Origin: Streptomyces sp. NBC_00259 | GTDB taxonomy: Bacteria > Actinomycetota > Actinomycetes > Streptomycetales > Streptomycetaceae | DNA length: 64,000 bases | Reading direction: 5' to 3' | Assembly (NCBI RefSeq): GCF_036181745.1 | Contig: NZ_CP108080.1 | Location: 5,397,501 to 5,461,500, forward strand | Shown here: in pieces, positions 1-8,289 of the stretch | Layout: every line of letters starts with the position of its first letter | Numbering within the stretch: the first letter of the stretch is position 1 | Program-made: the position numbers and the translations under genes | The notes under the pieces: model-generated | Databases searched by the model: none | What the model was told of the DNA's origin: nothing | The model's input: the letters and a program-made list of their open reading frames with translations, nothing else

Positions 1-28
1 TGTGGCCCCCGTACCCCCGAACCGGAAC

Positions 29-61
29 CGGGCCGGGACCGGGTGCACCGGGTCCGGCCCG
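29..61 (-). terminator. Hairpin terminator downstream of nucS
   Basis: A GC-rich inverted repeat (left arm 29-40, right arm 51-61, one bulged base) lies just after the stop of the minus-strand nucS gene. There is no U-tract, as is usual in Streptomyces. It is inferred to end nucS transcription. Confidence 0.5.
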
Positions 62-74
62 GAGGGGGGTCCCG

Positions 75-737
75 TCAGAACAGACGCAGCTTGTCGTCCT
101 CGATGCCGCGCAGGGCGTTGTAGTCCAGCACCACGCAGCCGATGCCGCGGTCCGTCGCCAGTACCCGCGCCTGGGGCTTGATCTCCTGCGCCGCGAAGAC
201 ACCGCGGACCGGCGCCAGATGAGGGTCGCGGTTCAGCAGTTCCAGATAGCGGGTGAGCTGCTCGACACCGTCGATCTCGCCGCGCCGCTTGATCTCCACC
301 GCCACCGTCGCGCCGTCGGAGTCCCGGCAGAGAATGTCCACCGGGCCGATCGCCGTCGGGTACTCGCGCCGGATCAGGCTGTAGCCCTCGCCGAGTGTCT
401 CGATCCGGTCTGCCAGAAGCTCCTGCAGGTGTGCTTCCACGCCGTCCTTGATGAGGCCCGGGTCCACACCCAGCTCGTGGGACGAGTCGTGGAGGACTTC
501 CTCCATCGTAATGATCAGTTTCTCGCCCGTTTTGTTGATGACCGTCCAGACGTTGTCATCACCCTCCTTGAGCGTGCACGGAGGGGACATCCAGTTGAGC
601 GGTTTGTACGCCCGGTCGTCCGCGTGGATGGAGACGCTGCCGTCTGCCTTGACCAGGATCAGACGGGGGGCGGAGGGCAGGTGGGCGGTGAGCCGGCCCG
701 CGTAGTCCACGGAACAGCGGGCGATGACGAGACGCAT
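75..737 (-). CDS. nucS: Mismatch-specific endonuclease NucS (EndoMS)
   Basis: The 220-aa protein matches actinobacterial and archaeal NucS. This enzyme makes double-strand cuts at mismatches and replaces MutS/MutL in Actinobacteria, working with the sliding clamp. The C-terminal nuclease domain shows the restriction-like D-ExK signature: D134 in a PVDIL context, E148 and K150 in VAVEIK, and Q160 further on. The N-terminal half (about 1-110) is the DNA-binding/dimerisation domain. I chose the internal ATG at 737, which gives MRLVIARCSV and the normal family length, over an upstream in-frame start that would add 43 low-complexity residues. It is divergent from the SCO5389-family gene. Confidence 0.95.
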   Translation of the reverse strand: MRLVIARCSVDYAGRLTAHLPSAPRLILVKADGSVSIHADDRAYKPLNWMSPPCTLKEGDDNVWTVINKTGEKLIITMEEVLHDSSHELGVDPGLIKDGVEAHLQELLADRIETLGEGYSLIRREYPTAIGPVDILCRDSDGATVAVEIKRRGEIDGVEQLTRYLELLNRDPHLAPVRGVFAAQEIKPQARVLATDRGIGCVVLDYNALRGIEDDKLRLF

Positions 738-1023
738 GGGGCGCAACGCTACTCGACCGACCTCCCCGCGCGCGATTCCTCCACCTGTCGCCCACCCCGC
801 CCCTGTCCGAGTCCCTACGGGTCGCCCCTCTTGTGCACTTACGTTATTGGCCGGTTGTGTTCCCATTCTCCTGGTGCGGACCAGACAGCGCGCCTAACGT
901 GGAAGCAGGAGGTCGTCGGTCGTGCACTCTGCGTCGTCGTTATCGCCGTACTCAGGCATGCGCCGTCGCGCCTCCTTCCCTGCCCGTAAGACCCCGCTCG
1001 TCGGGGTCGCGAGAGGAGAACCC

Positions 1024-1416
1024 ATGTCGCTCGACGTCTCACCGGCGCTGTTGGAACAGGCCGAGCGAGGCGAGGTCGACGAAGCTGCATTCGTCGACTG
1101 CGTCCGGACCTCCCTGCCTTTTGCATGGGAGATGATCAGTTCTCTGGTGGCTCAGCTGAAGGTGGACGGCGGAGAGTTCGCCGACAACCAGACGCCGCCG
1201 CCGGACGAGCAGGCACGTGGTCAGCTGTTGCGCGCACTCGCGAGTGACGCCATCCGGGGTGCGCTGCAGCGGCACTTCGGGGTGCGGCTCGCTTTCCAGA
1301 ACTGCCACCGCGTCGCGGTGTTCCCGCTGGACCCCTCGGTGGACGAGCGGCACGCCCGCTTTACTTCCGTAAGGGCCCAGCTGCTCAATCAGTCGCCCGA
1401 ACTGCGCGACTGCTGA
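1024..1416 (+). CDS. SCO5389-family protein of unknown function
   Basis: A 130-aa protein starts at ATG 1024 after a good GAGAGGAG ribosome-binding site. It matches the small family I know as SCO5389, a conserved neighbour of nucS in Streptomyces. It is soluble, has no signal peptide or membrane segment, is acidic at the N-terminus and mixed alpha/beta in appearance. No catalytic motif is visible. Its conserved place opposite nucS suggests, but does not show, a link to DNA maintenance. An upstream in-frame extension to 922 lacks a ribosome-binding site and looks non-coding. Confidence 0.85.
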   Translation: MSLDVSPALLEQAERGEVDEAAFVDCVRTSLPFAWEMISSLVAQLKVDGGEFADNQTPPPDEQARGQLLRALASDAIRGALQRHFGVRLAFQNCHRVAVFPLDPSVDERHARFTSVRAQLLNQSPELRDC

Positions 1417-1502
1417 TGTCTTTTGCTGCCGCTCCGCACCGCCGGAGGCTCTTCGCACACCGGGGCGGCAGCCTCCGCCGGACGACGGGCCGGGGGAGGA
1501 GC

Positions 1503-1528
1503 GCGGGCCGCACGCAGGTGCGGCCCGC
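1503..1528. terminator. Bidirectional terminator between convergent genes
   Basis: A perfect 11-bp stem (1503-1513 with 1518-1528) with a GCAG loop sits between the converging SCO5389-family gene and the LLM oxidoreductase gene. It is a strong rho-independent-type hairpin without a U-tract. Confidence 0.7.
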
Positions 1529-1544
1529 CTGCTCGTCCGCCCGC

Positions 1545-2573
1545 TCAGCGGAGCAGCGGCAGCACCTCGGTGCCCAGCCGCCGTACGTTCTCCTCCGTGG
1601 CCGCCAGATCACCGGAGCCCTCGGAGAGCAGTGCGAAGCGGGTGATGCCGGTGCGCTCCGACGTCGCCGCCAGCCGGTCCGCCGCCAGTTGGGGCGGGCC
1701 CACCGGATGCAGCCTGCACAGCAGCTCCGTGTACGCGACGGGGTCGCGCATCGCGCGCGTCCTGCCGTCGACCGTGACATGGGCGTCCAGTCCCTGCTTG
1801 AGCCAGCCGGGCATGGCCTTGACGAGAGTCTCCTCCGCCACGGCTCGGCTGTCCTCGATCTGTGCCACGCCGGCCGACACATGCCCGGCTCCCGCGACGG
1901 CGTCCGGCGCATGGCCCGCCGCGAGGGCGTGACTGCGCCACAGGGCGACCATGTCGGCCTTCTCCTCGTCGCCGCAGTGCATCCCGAGGAGCATCGGCAG
2001 CCCACGCTCGGCGGCCAGCCGCACGCTCGCGGGCGAGGTGCAGGCAACGATCACTTCCGGTCCTTCGGGGCCGTCCAGCAGCTCGTCCGGCCGCGGTACG
2101 ACGGGGACTTCACGGAAGGCGAATCGCTCGCCCTCGGCCGAGACGCGGGGGTCGCGCAGCCAGCGCAGCAGCAGATCCAGCGACTCGGGGAAGCCCTTCT
2201 CGTAGGACGCGAGCCCGGAGCCGAAGACCTCCAGGTCGACCCAGGGGCCACCGCGGCCGACCCCGAGCGAGAACCGCCCACCGGACGTGAGATGCAGCAG
2301 CGCCGCCTGCTCGCCCAGCGCCACGGGATGGGCGGTCGGCAGCACGCTCACCGCAGTGCCGACCTGGATCCGCTGCGTGCGGCCGAGCAGCAGTGCGGCC
2401 AGGGTCACCGCCGACGGGCACACCCCGTACGGCACGAAGTGGTGCTCGGCCAGCCAGACCGAGTCGAGCCCGGCCGCCTCCGCTGCTTCGGCGGACCGCA
2501 CCGCCCGGTGCAGCGCCTCCCCGTGGCCCTGCCCCGGGAACTGGGCGGCCAGTACAAAAGCTCCAACGCGCAT
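1545..2573 (-). CDS. LLM-class flavin-dependent oxidoreductase (luciferase-like)
   Basis: The 342-aa protein has the bacterial luciferase-like TIM-barrel fold: an N-terminal beta strand (MRVGAFVLAAQFPGQ), a WLAEHHF motif near residue 40, and a GGRFSLGVGRGGP loop near 100 typical of F420/FMN-dependent monooxygenases. Such enzymes use reduced flavin or F420 on an unidentified substrate. The start at ATG 2573 has a clear AAGGAGG site just upstream; the longer in-frame extension to 3047 overlaps the next gene and is rejected. It is monocistronic, with terminators on both sides. The specific substrate cannot be told. Confidence 0.88.
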   Translation of the reverse strand: MRVGAFVLAAQFPGQGHGEALHRAVRSAEAAEAAGLDSVWLAEHHFVPYGVCPSAVTLAALLLGRTQRIQVGTAVSVLPTAHPVALGEQAALLHLTSGGRFSLGVGRGGPWVDLEVFGSGLASYEKGFPESLDLLLRWLRDPRVSAEGERFAFREVPVVPRPDELLDGPEGPEVIVACTSPASVRLAAERGLPMLLGMHCGDEEKADMVALWRSHALAAGHAPDAVAGAGHVSAGVAQIEDSRAVAEETLVKAMPGWLKQGLDAHVTVDGRTRAMRDPVAYTELLCRLHPVGPPQLAADRLAATSERTGITRFALLSEGSGDLAATEENVRRLGTEVLPLLR

Positions 2574-2789
2574 CGCCTTTTGCCTCCTTGCGGCCGACGC
2601 GGCACTCCCCCCACATAGGCAACAACGTCTGACACGTGCCAAGGGCACGGCCCCACGTGAAGTTGTTGCGATTTTCCGGTAACTGGCCCCTGTGGGTGCC
2701 GTGCTCCGGCGTCGTACGGGGCGTCTACCCGGGGCCGGGGACCGTAGGCTTGAAGGGAACTGTCCGCTCTGCCCCCCCTGAGGTGCCAC

Positions 2790-3119
2790 GTGTCCCCGCG
2801 CCGGAACCGCCCCCGTGGCGGCGAGAAGCCGACCGACCGCGCGAGCGAGGCGGGCGAGCGCTACGGCGGCGTGGAGCGGTCCGAGAGCTGGCAGGGCGAG
2901 GACTGGCGGGTCAGGCTGGTCGCCGGGGCGAGCGCGGCGGGCAAGCGCTACCGCTGCCCCGGCTGCGACCAGGAGATCCCGTCCGGGACGCCGCATGTGG
3001 TGGCCTGGCCGGAGCACGGCGGCGTGGACGACCGGCGCCACTGGCACAAGGCGTGCTGGAACGCGAAGGACCGCCGCACCTCCCGGGTGCAGCGGTCCCG
3101 TAACGCTCCCCGGTACTGA
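2790..3119 (+). CDS. Small basic zinc-ribbon-like protein
   Basis: The 109-aa protein starts at GTG 2790 after a GAGGTG site. The first 35 residues are polar and basic. The rest holds a possible metal site: C56-P-G-C59, H69, then H84/H86 and C89 in HWHKACW. Streptomyces homologues are often labelled ATP/GTP-binding protein, but I see no P-loop here, so that name is not supported. A role in nucleic-acid binding is only an inference from charge and the Cys/His pattern. It converges on the ABC permease gene across a perfect palindrome that overlaps its own stop codon. Confidence 0.8.
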   Translation: MSPRRNRPRGGEKPTDRASEAGERYGGVERSESWQGEDWRVRLVAGASAAGKRYRCPGCDQEIPSGTPHVVAWPEHGGVDDRRHWHKACWNAKDRRTSRVQRSRNAPRY

Positions 3120-3143
3120 GCGGCGGCCGCCGCTCAGTACCGG
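3110..3143. terminator. Perfect 34-bp palindromic terminator
   Basis: Arms 3110-3126 and 3127-3143 are exact reverse complements with no spacer. The repeat contains the TGA stop of the plus-strand gene and ends 7 bp before the stop of the minus-strand permease, so it can serve as a terminator in both directions. Confidence 0.7.
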
Positions 3144-3149
3144 ACAGGA

Positions 3150-4010
3150 TCAGACGTCGCGCCTGGCGAGCGAGAAGCCGGCGCCCACCAGCGCGACGAC
3201 CGTGGCCCCCAGCATGATGAACAGCGGGTCCCAGCCGGTCGGCCCCGAGTCCGTGACCGGGGCGCTGTACAGCACACCGAGCTGGCTCGGGATCGAGTAC
3301 TCGAAGAGCGCCTCCTGCACCTCGCGCAGCGACGGCGAGAACATGAACAGCGCCAGGACCAGCGGCAGCAGCACCAGGCCGATCATGATCGTGATCGCGC
3401 CCGCGGAGTGCCGGATCAGCGCCCCGACGGCGAGCGAGAGCAGACCGAGCAGCGCGACGTACAGGCCGACGCCCACGGTGGCCCGGAGCCAGTCCTCGCC
3501 GGTGTTGACGCCGCTGGTCACGATCGACGTCTGCAGGGCGCCGACGATCCCGGCGGTCACGGACGTGATCACGAAGACCAGGAGGAAGAAGACGATCGCC
3601 TTCGCCGTCAGCACCCGGCCGCGGCTCGGGCAGGCGGTCAGGGTCGTCCGGATCATTCCGGTGCCGTACTCGGAGGCGATGGTCAGCACGCCGAGCGTGA
3701 TCACACAGATCGAGCCGAGCAGAACGCCGAAGAAGCCGAGGCTGAGGACCGACTCCTCGCCCAGCGGGGCGTCGGAGGCGGACACGGCGTAGGCGGAGAG
3801 CAGGCCGATGCCCACCATGAGCACGATCATGATGCCGAGCGTCCACATCGTGGACCGGACCGAACGGATCTTGGTCCACTCGGAGGCGAGCGCGTCGCCG
3901 AGGTGCGCGGCCCGCACGGGAATCGGGGAGTCGTACCCGGCCTGTGGGTAGGCGGCCGGGGAGTAAGCGGCCTGCGGGTGCGCGCCCTGCTGCTGGTACG
4001 GGGTCGTCAT
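3150..4010 (-). CDS. ABC-2-type transporter permease (cassette 1)
   Basis: The 286-aa membrane protein has about six hydrophobic segments. The cytoplasmic N-terminus is Q/P/Y/A-rich (about 1-30), followed by the SEWTKIRSVRSTMW motif typical of ABC-2 permeases that pair with bacitracin/daunorubicin-type ATPases. It starts at ATG 4010, overlapping the upstream ATPase stop (TGATG), so the two are translationally coupled. The pair probably exports a lipid, peptide or drug; the substrate is unknown. It is paralogous to the permease at 5361. Confidence 0.88.
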   Translation of the reverse strand: MTTPYQQQGAHPQAAYSPAAYPQAGYDSPIPVRAAHLGDALASEWTKIRSVRSTMWTLGIMIVLMVGIGLLSAYAVSASDAPLGEESVLSLGFFGVLLGSICVITLGVLTIASEYGTGMIRTTLTACPSRGRVLTAKAIVFFLLVFVITSVTAGIVGALQTSIVTSGVNTGEDWLRATVGVGLYVALLGLLSLAVGALIRHSAGAITIMIGLVLLPLVLALFMFSPSLREVQEALFEYSIPSQLGVLYSAPVTDSGPTGWDPLFIMLGATVVALVGAGFSLARRDV

Positions 4011-5227
4011 CAGGCGTCCTCGGTGTTGCTCTTGGTCAGGTCTGCGGGGGCGGGCGCGGGCGCCGGGGCGGGCGCGGGCGCCGGGGCGGGCGCGGCGCCG
4101 GCCGGAGATGCGGCCGGCGCGGCGGGAGGCGCGGCCTGGGGTGCGGCCGGTGCGCCGGACGGAACGGGCGCCGGTGGAGTCGCGTACGGGTTCTGCCCGG
4201 GCGGCGGCGGGGCGTACCAGCCCTGCTGCGGCACCTCGGGCACGACGACCGGCTGCGCCGGCGGGGCGTACCCCATCGGCGGCTGCTGCATCAGACCGGC
4301 CTTCTGGTCGTCCGTCGAGCGGTAGTCCACGGCGCCCTGCGTCATCCGCATGTACGCCTCCTCCAGCGAGGCCTGGTGCGGTGAGAGCTCCCACAGCCGT
4401 ACGTCGGCGCCGTGCGCCAGATCGCTGATCGCGGGCAGCGCGAGCCCCGTGACCCGCAGCCCCCCGTCCGGCTCCGGCATGACCTGGCCGCCGGCCTCGG
4501 TGAGGACGTTCGTCAGCTTCTCCCGCTGCTGCGGCTCGGTCGCCGGCGTCCGCACCCGGGCGAAGTCGGCCGAGTTGTGCGAGATGAAGTCCTTGATGCT
4601 CATGTCCGAGAGCAGCTGTCCGCGCCCGATCACGATCAAGTGGTCGGCGGTGAGGGCCATCTCGCTCATCAGATGCGAGGAGACGAAGACGGTACGGCCC
4701 TCGGCGGCCAGCTGCTTCATCAGATTGCGCACCCAGAGGATGCCCTCGGGGTCGAGTCCGTTGACCGGCTCGTCGAAGAGCAGCACCTGTGGGTCGCCCA
4801 GCAGCGCCGCCGCGATCCCGAGCCGCTGCCCCATACCGAGCGAGAAGCCCTTGGAACGCCGCTTGGCGACGTCCTGCAGCCCGACGACGCCGAGGACCTC
4901 GTCGACCCGCCGGGCCGGGATGCCGGACAGCTGGGCGAGCGACAGCAGGTGATTGCGCGCGCTGCGCCCGCCGTGCACGGCCTTGGCATCCAGCAGCGCC
5001 CCGACCTGGCGAGGTGCGTTGGGCAGGCTCCGGAAGGGATGGCCACCGATCGTGACATGGCCGGAAGTCGGCTGGTCAAGTCCGAGGATCATGCGCATGG
5101 TCGTCGACTTGCCGGAGCCGTTGGGCCCGAGGAAGCCGGTGACGGCACCGGGCCGTACCTGGAAGGAAAGGTTGTACACGGCCGTCTTGGCGCCGTAGCG
5201 CTTTGTCAGGCCGACTGCCTCGATCAT
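4010..5227 (-). CDS. ABC transporter ATP-binding protein with Pro/Ala-rich tail (cassette 1)
   Basis: The 405-aa ATPase has Walker A GPNGSGKS (34-41), the signature SLGMGQR (about 129-135) and Walker B VLLFDEP (148-154), followed by the usual C-terminal DrrA-like region to about 300. The last 90-100 residues are unusual: Gln/Pro/Tyr-rich, then an almost pure Pro-Ala repeat. The paralogue at 6144 ends without this tail. The tail is encoded by short GC repeats near 4040-4095. The start at ATG 5227 gives the canonical MIEAVGLTKRYG. It forms an operon with the downstream permease. Confidence 0.92.
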   Translation of the reverse strand: MIEAVGLTKRYGAKTAVYNLSFQVRPGAVTGFLGPNGSGKSTTMRMILGLDQPTSGHVTIGGHPFRSLPNAPRQVGALLDAKAVHGGRSARNHLLSLAQLSGIPARRVDEVLGVVGLQDVAKRRSKGFSLGMGQRLGIAAALLGDPQVLLFDEPVNGLDPEGILWVRNLMKQLAAEGRTVFVSSHLMSEMALTADHLIVIGRGQLLSDMSIKDFISHNSADFARVRTPATEPQQREKLTNVLTEAGGQVMPEPDGGLRVTGLALPAISDLAHGADVRLWELSPHQASLEEAYMRMTQGAVDYRSTDDQKAGLMQQPPMGYAPPAQPVVVPEVPQQGWYAPPPPGQNPYATPPAPVPSGAPAAPQAAPPAAPAASPAGAAPAPAPAPAPAPAPAPADLTKSNTEDA

Positions 5228-5360
5228 TACTCCAGCCCCATCGACAGGTCAGGTCGTCGGGGCACGGACCATGCTGCGGCCGCAGGCCCCCGTAAGAGTT
5301 AGGAGGATATCCGCGGCTTGACGGTTCCAGCCAAGCTGCACGAGTCCCACATCTGGCGGA

Positions 5361-6140
5361 TCAGGCGTCCCGCTCCTTGAGCACCAGGAATCCGCCGAGC
5401 AGGGCCACCGCCACCCAGATGAGCATGATGCCGAGGCCGCCCCAGGGGCCGTACGGAGCCTCCGCGCTGTTCATCGCCTGCGGCACCACCTGCATGATCT
5501 TCGAGCCCGCCTGGTCCGGGAAGTAACGGGCGACGTCCTTCGCGTACGGCACGGCCGCCAGGATCTGGGAGACCAGGAAGAAGAACGGCATCAGGATGCC
5601 GAGCGACAGCATCGAGCTGCGCAGCATCGCCGCGACGCCCATCGAGAAGATCGCGATCAGGCTCATGTACAGCCCGCCACCGATCACCGCGCGCAGCACG
5701 TTCTCCTCGCCGATCGAGGTGCCGTGCTCACCGAGCAGGGCCTGGCCGAGGAAGAAGCTGAGGAAGCTCGTCGCCATCCCGACGAACAGCGCCAGCACCC
5801 CGGCCACCACGACCTTGCTGAAGAGGAACGTCGCGCGCTGCGGCACGGCGGCCAGCGAGGTGCGGATCATGCCCGAGCTGTACTCGGTGCCGACCACGAG
5901 CACGCCGAAGACGACCATCGCGAGCTGGCCCAGCGCCATTCCGGAGAAGCTGATGAGCGTCGGGTCGAACGTGGCGCGCTCCGGCGCCGGCAGATCGTCG
6001 AAGTTCGAGGACAGCAGCGCGGACAGCAGGCCGCCGAGGGCGACCGTCACGGCGAAGGCGCTGACCAGGGTCCAGGTGGTGGAGGCGACCGAGCGGATCT
6101 TGGTCCACTCGGACCGGAGAACGGCGGGTACCGAGGCCAT
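5361..6140 (-). CDS. ABC-2-type transporter permease (cassette 2)
   Basis: The 259-aa permease has about six membrane segments and the same SEWTKIRSV motif near the N-terminus as the permease at 3150, but lacks its Q/P/Y-rich leader. It starts 3 bp after the stop of its partner ATPase, so the two are cotranscribed. The family is ABC-2 membrane-spanning subunits of lipid, antibiotic or bacteriocin exporters. The substrate is not known. Confidence 0.88.
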   Translation of the reverse strand: MASVPAVLRSEWTKIRSVASTTWTLVSAFAVTVALGGLLSALLSSNFDDLPAPERATFDPTLISFSGMALGQLAMVVFGVLVVGTEYSSGMIRTSLAAVPQRATFLFSKVVVAGVLALFVGMATSFLSFFLGQALLGEHGTSIGEENVLRAVIGGGLYMSLIAIFSMGVAAMLRSSMLSLGILMPFFFLVSQILAAVPYAKDVARYFPDQAGSKIMQVVPQAMNSAEAPYGPWGGLGIMLIWVAVALLGGFLVLKERDA

Positions 6141-6143
6141 GGG

Positions 6144-7094
6144 TCAGGCTCCCTTGTCGCGCGGGGCCCACTGGGGGCCGGAACCGGGGGCGGAATGGGC
6201 GTGGTACTCCACCGCGCTCGCCGTCATCTGCATGAACGCCTCCTCCAGCGAGGCACGCTGGGCGCTCAGTTCATGGAGCACGATCCGGTGCTCTGCGGCC
6301 AGCTCACCGAGCCGTTCCGTGGTGGCGCCGTCGACCTCCAGCGTGCCGTTGCCGGCCTCGACTGCGGTCAGTCCCGACTCGTGGATGACGTCCCGCAGCC
6401 GCTCCTGCTGCGGGGAGCGCAGCCGGACATAACTGCGCGAATTCTGATGAATGAAATCAGCCATCGATGTGTCCGCGAGCAGCCGGCCCTGGCCGATGAC
6501 GATCAAGTGTCCGGCGGTGAGGGCCATTTCGCTCATCAGATGCGAGGAAACGAAGATCGTCCGCCCCTCGGCCGCGAGCTGCTGCATCAGATTGCGGATC
6601 CAGTGAATTCCCTCGGGGTCGAGTCCGTTGACCGGCTCGTCGAACATCAGGATCTCCGGATCGCCGAGCAGCGCGGAGGCGATTCCCAGCCGCTGGCCCA
6701 TGCCGAGGGAGAAACCCTTCGTCTTCTTCCTGGCCACCGCTGTCAGCCCGACCAGGTCGAGGACTTCGGCCACCCGGCTCTCCGGGATCCGGTTCGCCTG
6801 GGCCAGGCAGAGCAGATTGTTGTACGCGCTGCGGCCGCCGTGCATCGCCTTCGCGTCCAGCAGCGCGCCGATGTACTTGAGCGGCTCCTGAAGGTCCCGG
6901 TAGTGCTTGCCGTCGATCCGGACCGTCCCGCTCGTGGGATTGTCCAGATCCAGCATCATGCGCATCGTCGTCGACTTGCCCGCGCCGTTCGGCCCGAGAA
7001 AGCCGGTCACGACGCCCGGTCGCACCTTGAAGGTGAGATGGTCGACCGCGACCTTGGCGCCGAAGCGCTTGGAGAGACCCTCGAGCTCGATCAT
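6144..7094 (-). CDS. ABC transporter ATP-binding protein (cassette 2)
   Basis: The 316-aa ATPase is co-linear with the one at 4010: Walker A GPNGAGKS (about 34-41), signature SLGMGQR, Walker B ILMFDEP, and the VSSHLMSEMALTA region around the H-loop. The C-terminal domain ends near residue 316 with no Pro/Ala tail. ATG 7094 gives MIELEGLSKRFG. The high similarity to the neighbour points to tandem duplication of an ATPase-permease pair. A 142-bp gap separates it from filP. Confidence 0.92.
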   Translation of the reverse strand: MIELEGLSKRFGAKVAVDHLTFKVRPGVVTGFLGPNGAGKSTTMRMMLDLDNPTSGTVRIDGKHYRDLQEPLKYIGALLDAKAMHGGRSAYNNLLCLAQANRIPESRVAEVLDLVGLTAVARKKTKGFSLGMGQRLGIASALLGDPEILMFDEPVNGLDPEGIHWIRNLMQQLAAEGRTIFVSSHLMSEMALTAGHLIVIGQGRLLADTSMADFIHQNSRSYVRLRSPQQERLRDVIHESGLTAVEAGNGTLEVDGATTERLGELAAEHRIVLHELSAQRASLEEAFMQMTASAVEYHAHSAPGSGPQWAPRDKGA

Positions 7095-7181
7095 GCGTTC
7101 ACGCTACGGGCGGCGGATGCCCTGCGCCACCGCTTTGGGTAACCGGAGGATGACGCCGCCGTGCCCCCAGCGCAACGGCAA

Positions 7182-7222
7182 ACGCCCGTGCCCGGCGCCG
7201 TGGAGGCGCCGGGCACGGGCGT
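7182..7222 (-). terminator. Strong terminator after filP
   Basis: A perfect 18-bp GC-rich stem (7182-7199 with 7205-7222) has a 5-nt loop, 14 bp beyond the filP stop on the minus strand. It is inferred to insulate filP-scy from the ABC genes. Confidence 0.75.
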
Positions 7223-7236
7223 AGGAGAGCGACGCG

Positions 7237-8175
7237 TCAGCGGGTCTGCTGCGCCGGCACACCCCGGGAGATCGGCTCGTCGTCGGCAGGCGTACCCGCC
7301 GCGGCGACCGCCGCACCCGTCAGCGTGGCCAGCATCTCGCGGACGTTGGTCAGCTGGGCGTTGATGGAGTCGCGACGGTTCGTCAGCGCCGCCAGCTCGC
7401 GCTCCGATTCGCTGCGGATACGGTCCGCCTTCGCGTTCGCGTCCGCCACGATGTCCTCGGCCTGGCGCTGCGCGGTCTCGACGGTCTGACGCGCCCGGCG
7501 CTCCGCGTCCGTACGCAGCTTCTCGGCCTCCAGGCGAAGCTGCTCGGCCCGGTGCTCGATCTCGGCGAGCCGCTTCTCCGCCTTGGCCTGACGCGACGCC
7601 AGGTCACGCTCGGACTGCTCGCGGCGCTTCGCCAGGTTCGTCTCGAAGTCCGCGGCGGCCTGGGCGGCCTTGGCGCGGGTCTCCTCGAAGAGGGCGTCCG
7701 CCTCCTCGCGCTTGGACTGGGCGTCCTTCTGCGCGTCGGCGCGCAGCGAGTTCGCCTCGCCCTGGGCCTTCTCGACGATGCGGACGCCCTCGTCCTCGGC
7801 CTTCTGCTTGCGCTCGGACGCGAACGCCTCCGCGTCGTTGCGCACCTGCTGGGCCGCCGACTCGGCGAGCTCACGGTGCTGCTCGGCGGCGCGACGGGCC
7901 TCCTCGCGCAGGTCCTTCGCCTCCTCCTCGGCGAGACGGAGGATCTTCTCGACACGCGCACCGAGTCCCGCGTACGACGGTTCCGCGTCGTTGACCTGGG
8001 CCTGGGCATTCTGCGTCTCGAGGTGGAGCTCCTCGATGCGCTTTTCCAGAGAGGTGATTCGTGCAAGAGCACTGTCACGATCGGCGACGAGTTTGGTAAT
8101 GCGGTCATCCACCTGACCGCGGTCGTACCCACGCCGCACGAGCTCGAAGCCGAAGGGGGAGGAAGTGTCGCTCAT
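7237..8175 (-). CDS. filP: FilP, intermediate-filament-like cytoskeletal protein
   Basis: The 312-aa protein is almost entirely coiled coil, rich in Ala, Glu, Arg and Gln. Its short N-terminal head (MSDTSSPFGFELVRRGYDRG) resembles the DivIVA-type head and matches S. coelicolor FilP closely. FilP forms filaments, is recruited by DivIVA behind hyphal tips and gives hyphae stiffness. Homologues are often mislabelled cellulose-binding protein; no carbohydrate-binding module is visible. It starts at ATG 8175, 114 bp downstream of scy in the same orientation, as in other streptomycetes. Confidence 0.95.
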   Translation of the reverse strand: MSDTSSPFGFELVRRGYDRGQVDDRITKLVADRDSALARITSLEKRIEELHLETQNAQAQVNDAEPSYAGLGARVEKILRLAEEEAKDLREEARRAAEQHRELAESAAQQVRNDAEAFASERKQKAEDEGVRIVEKAQGEANSLRADAQKDAQSKREEADALFEETRAKAAQAAADFETNLAKRREQSERDLASRQAKAEKRLAEIEHRAEQLRLEAEKLRTDAERRARQTVETAQRQAEDIVADANAKADRIRSESERELAALTNRRDSINAQLTNVREMLATLTGAAVAAAGTPADDEPISRGVPAQQTR

Positions 8176-8289
8176 GGGGTTCCTGTCGAATGAGACCGGT
8201 GAGGTGTTAGGGGGAATCCTAGGCGCCGAGGCGGCGTGTCATCGAGCGGATGCCCGTTTGATATGGAGAATGTCCAGCCTTTTGAGTGG

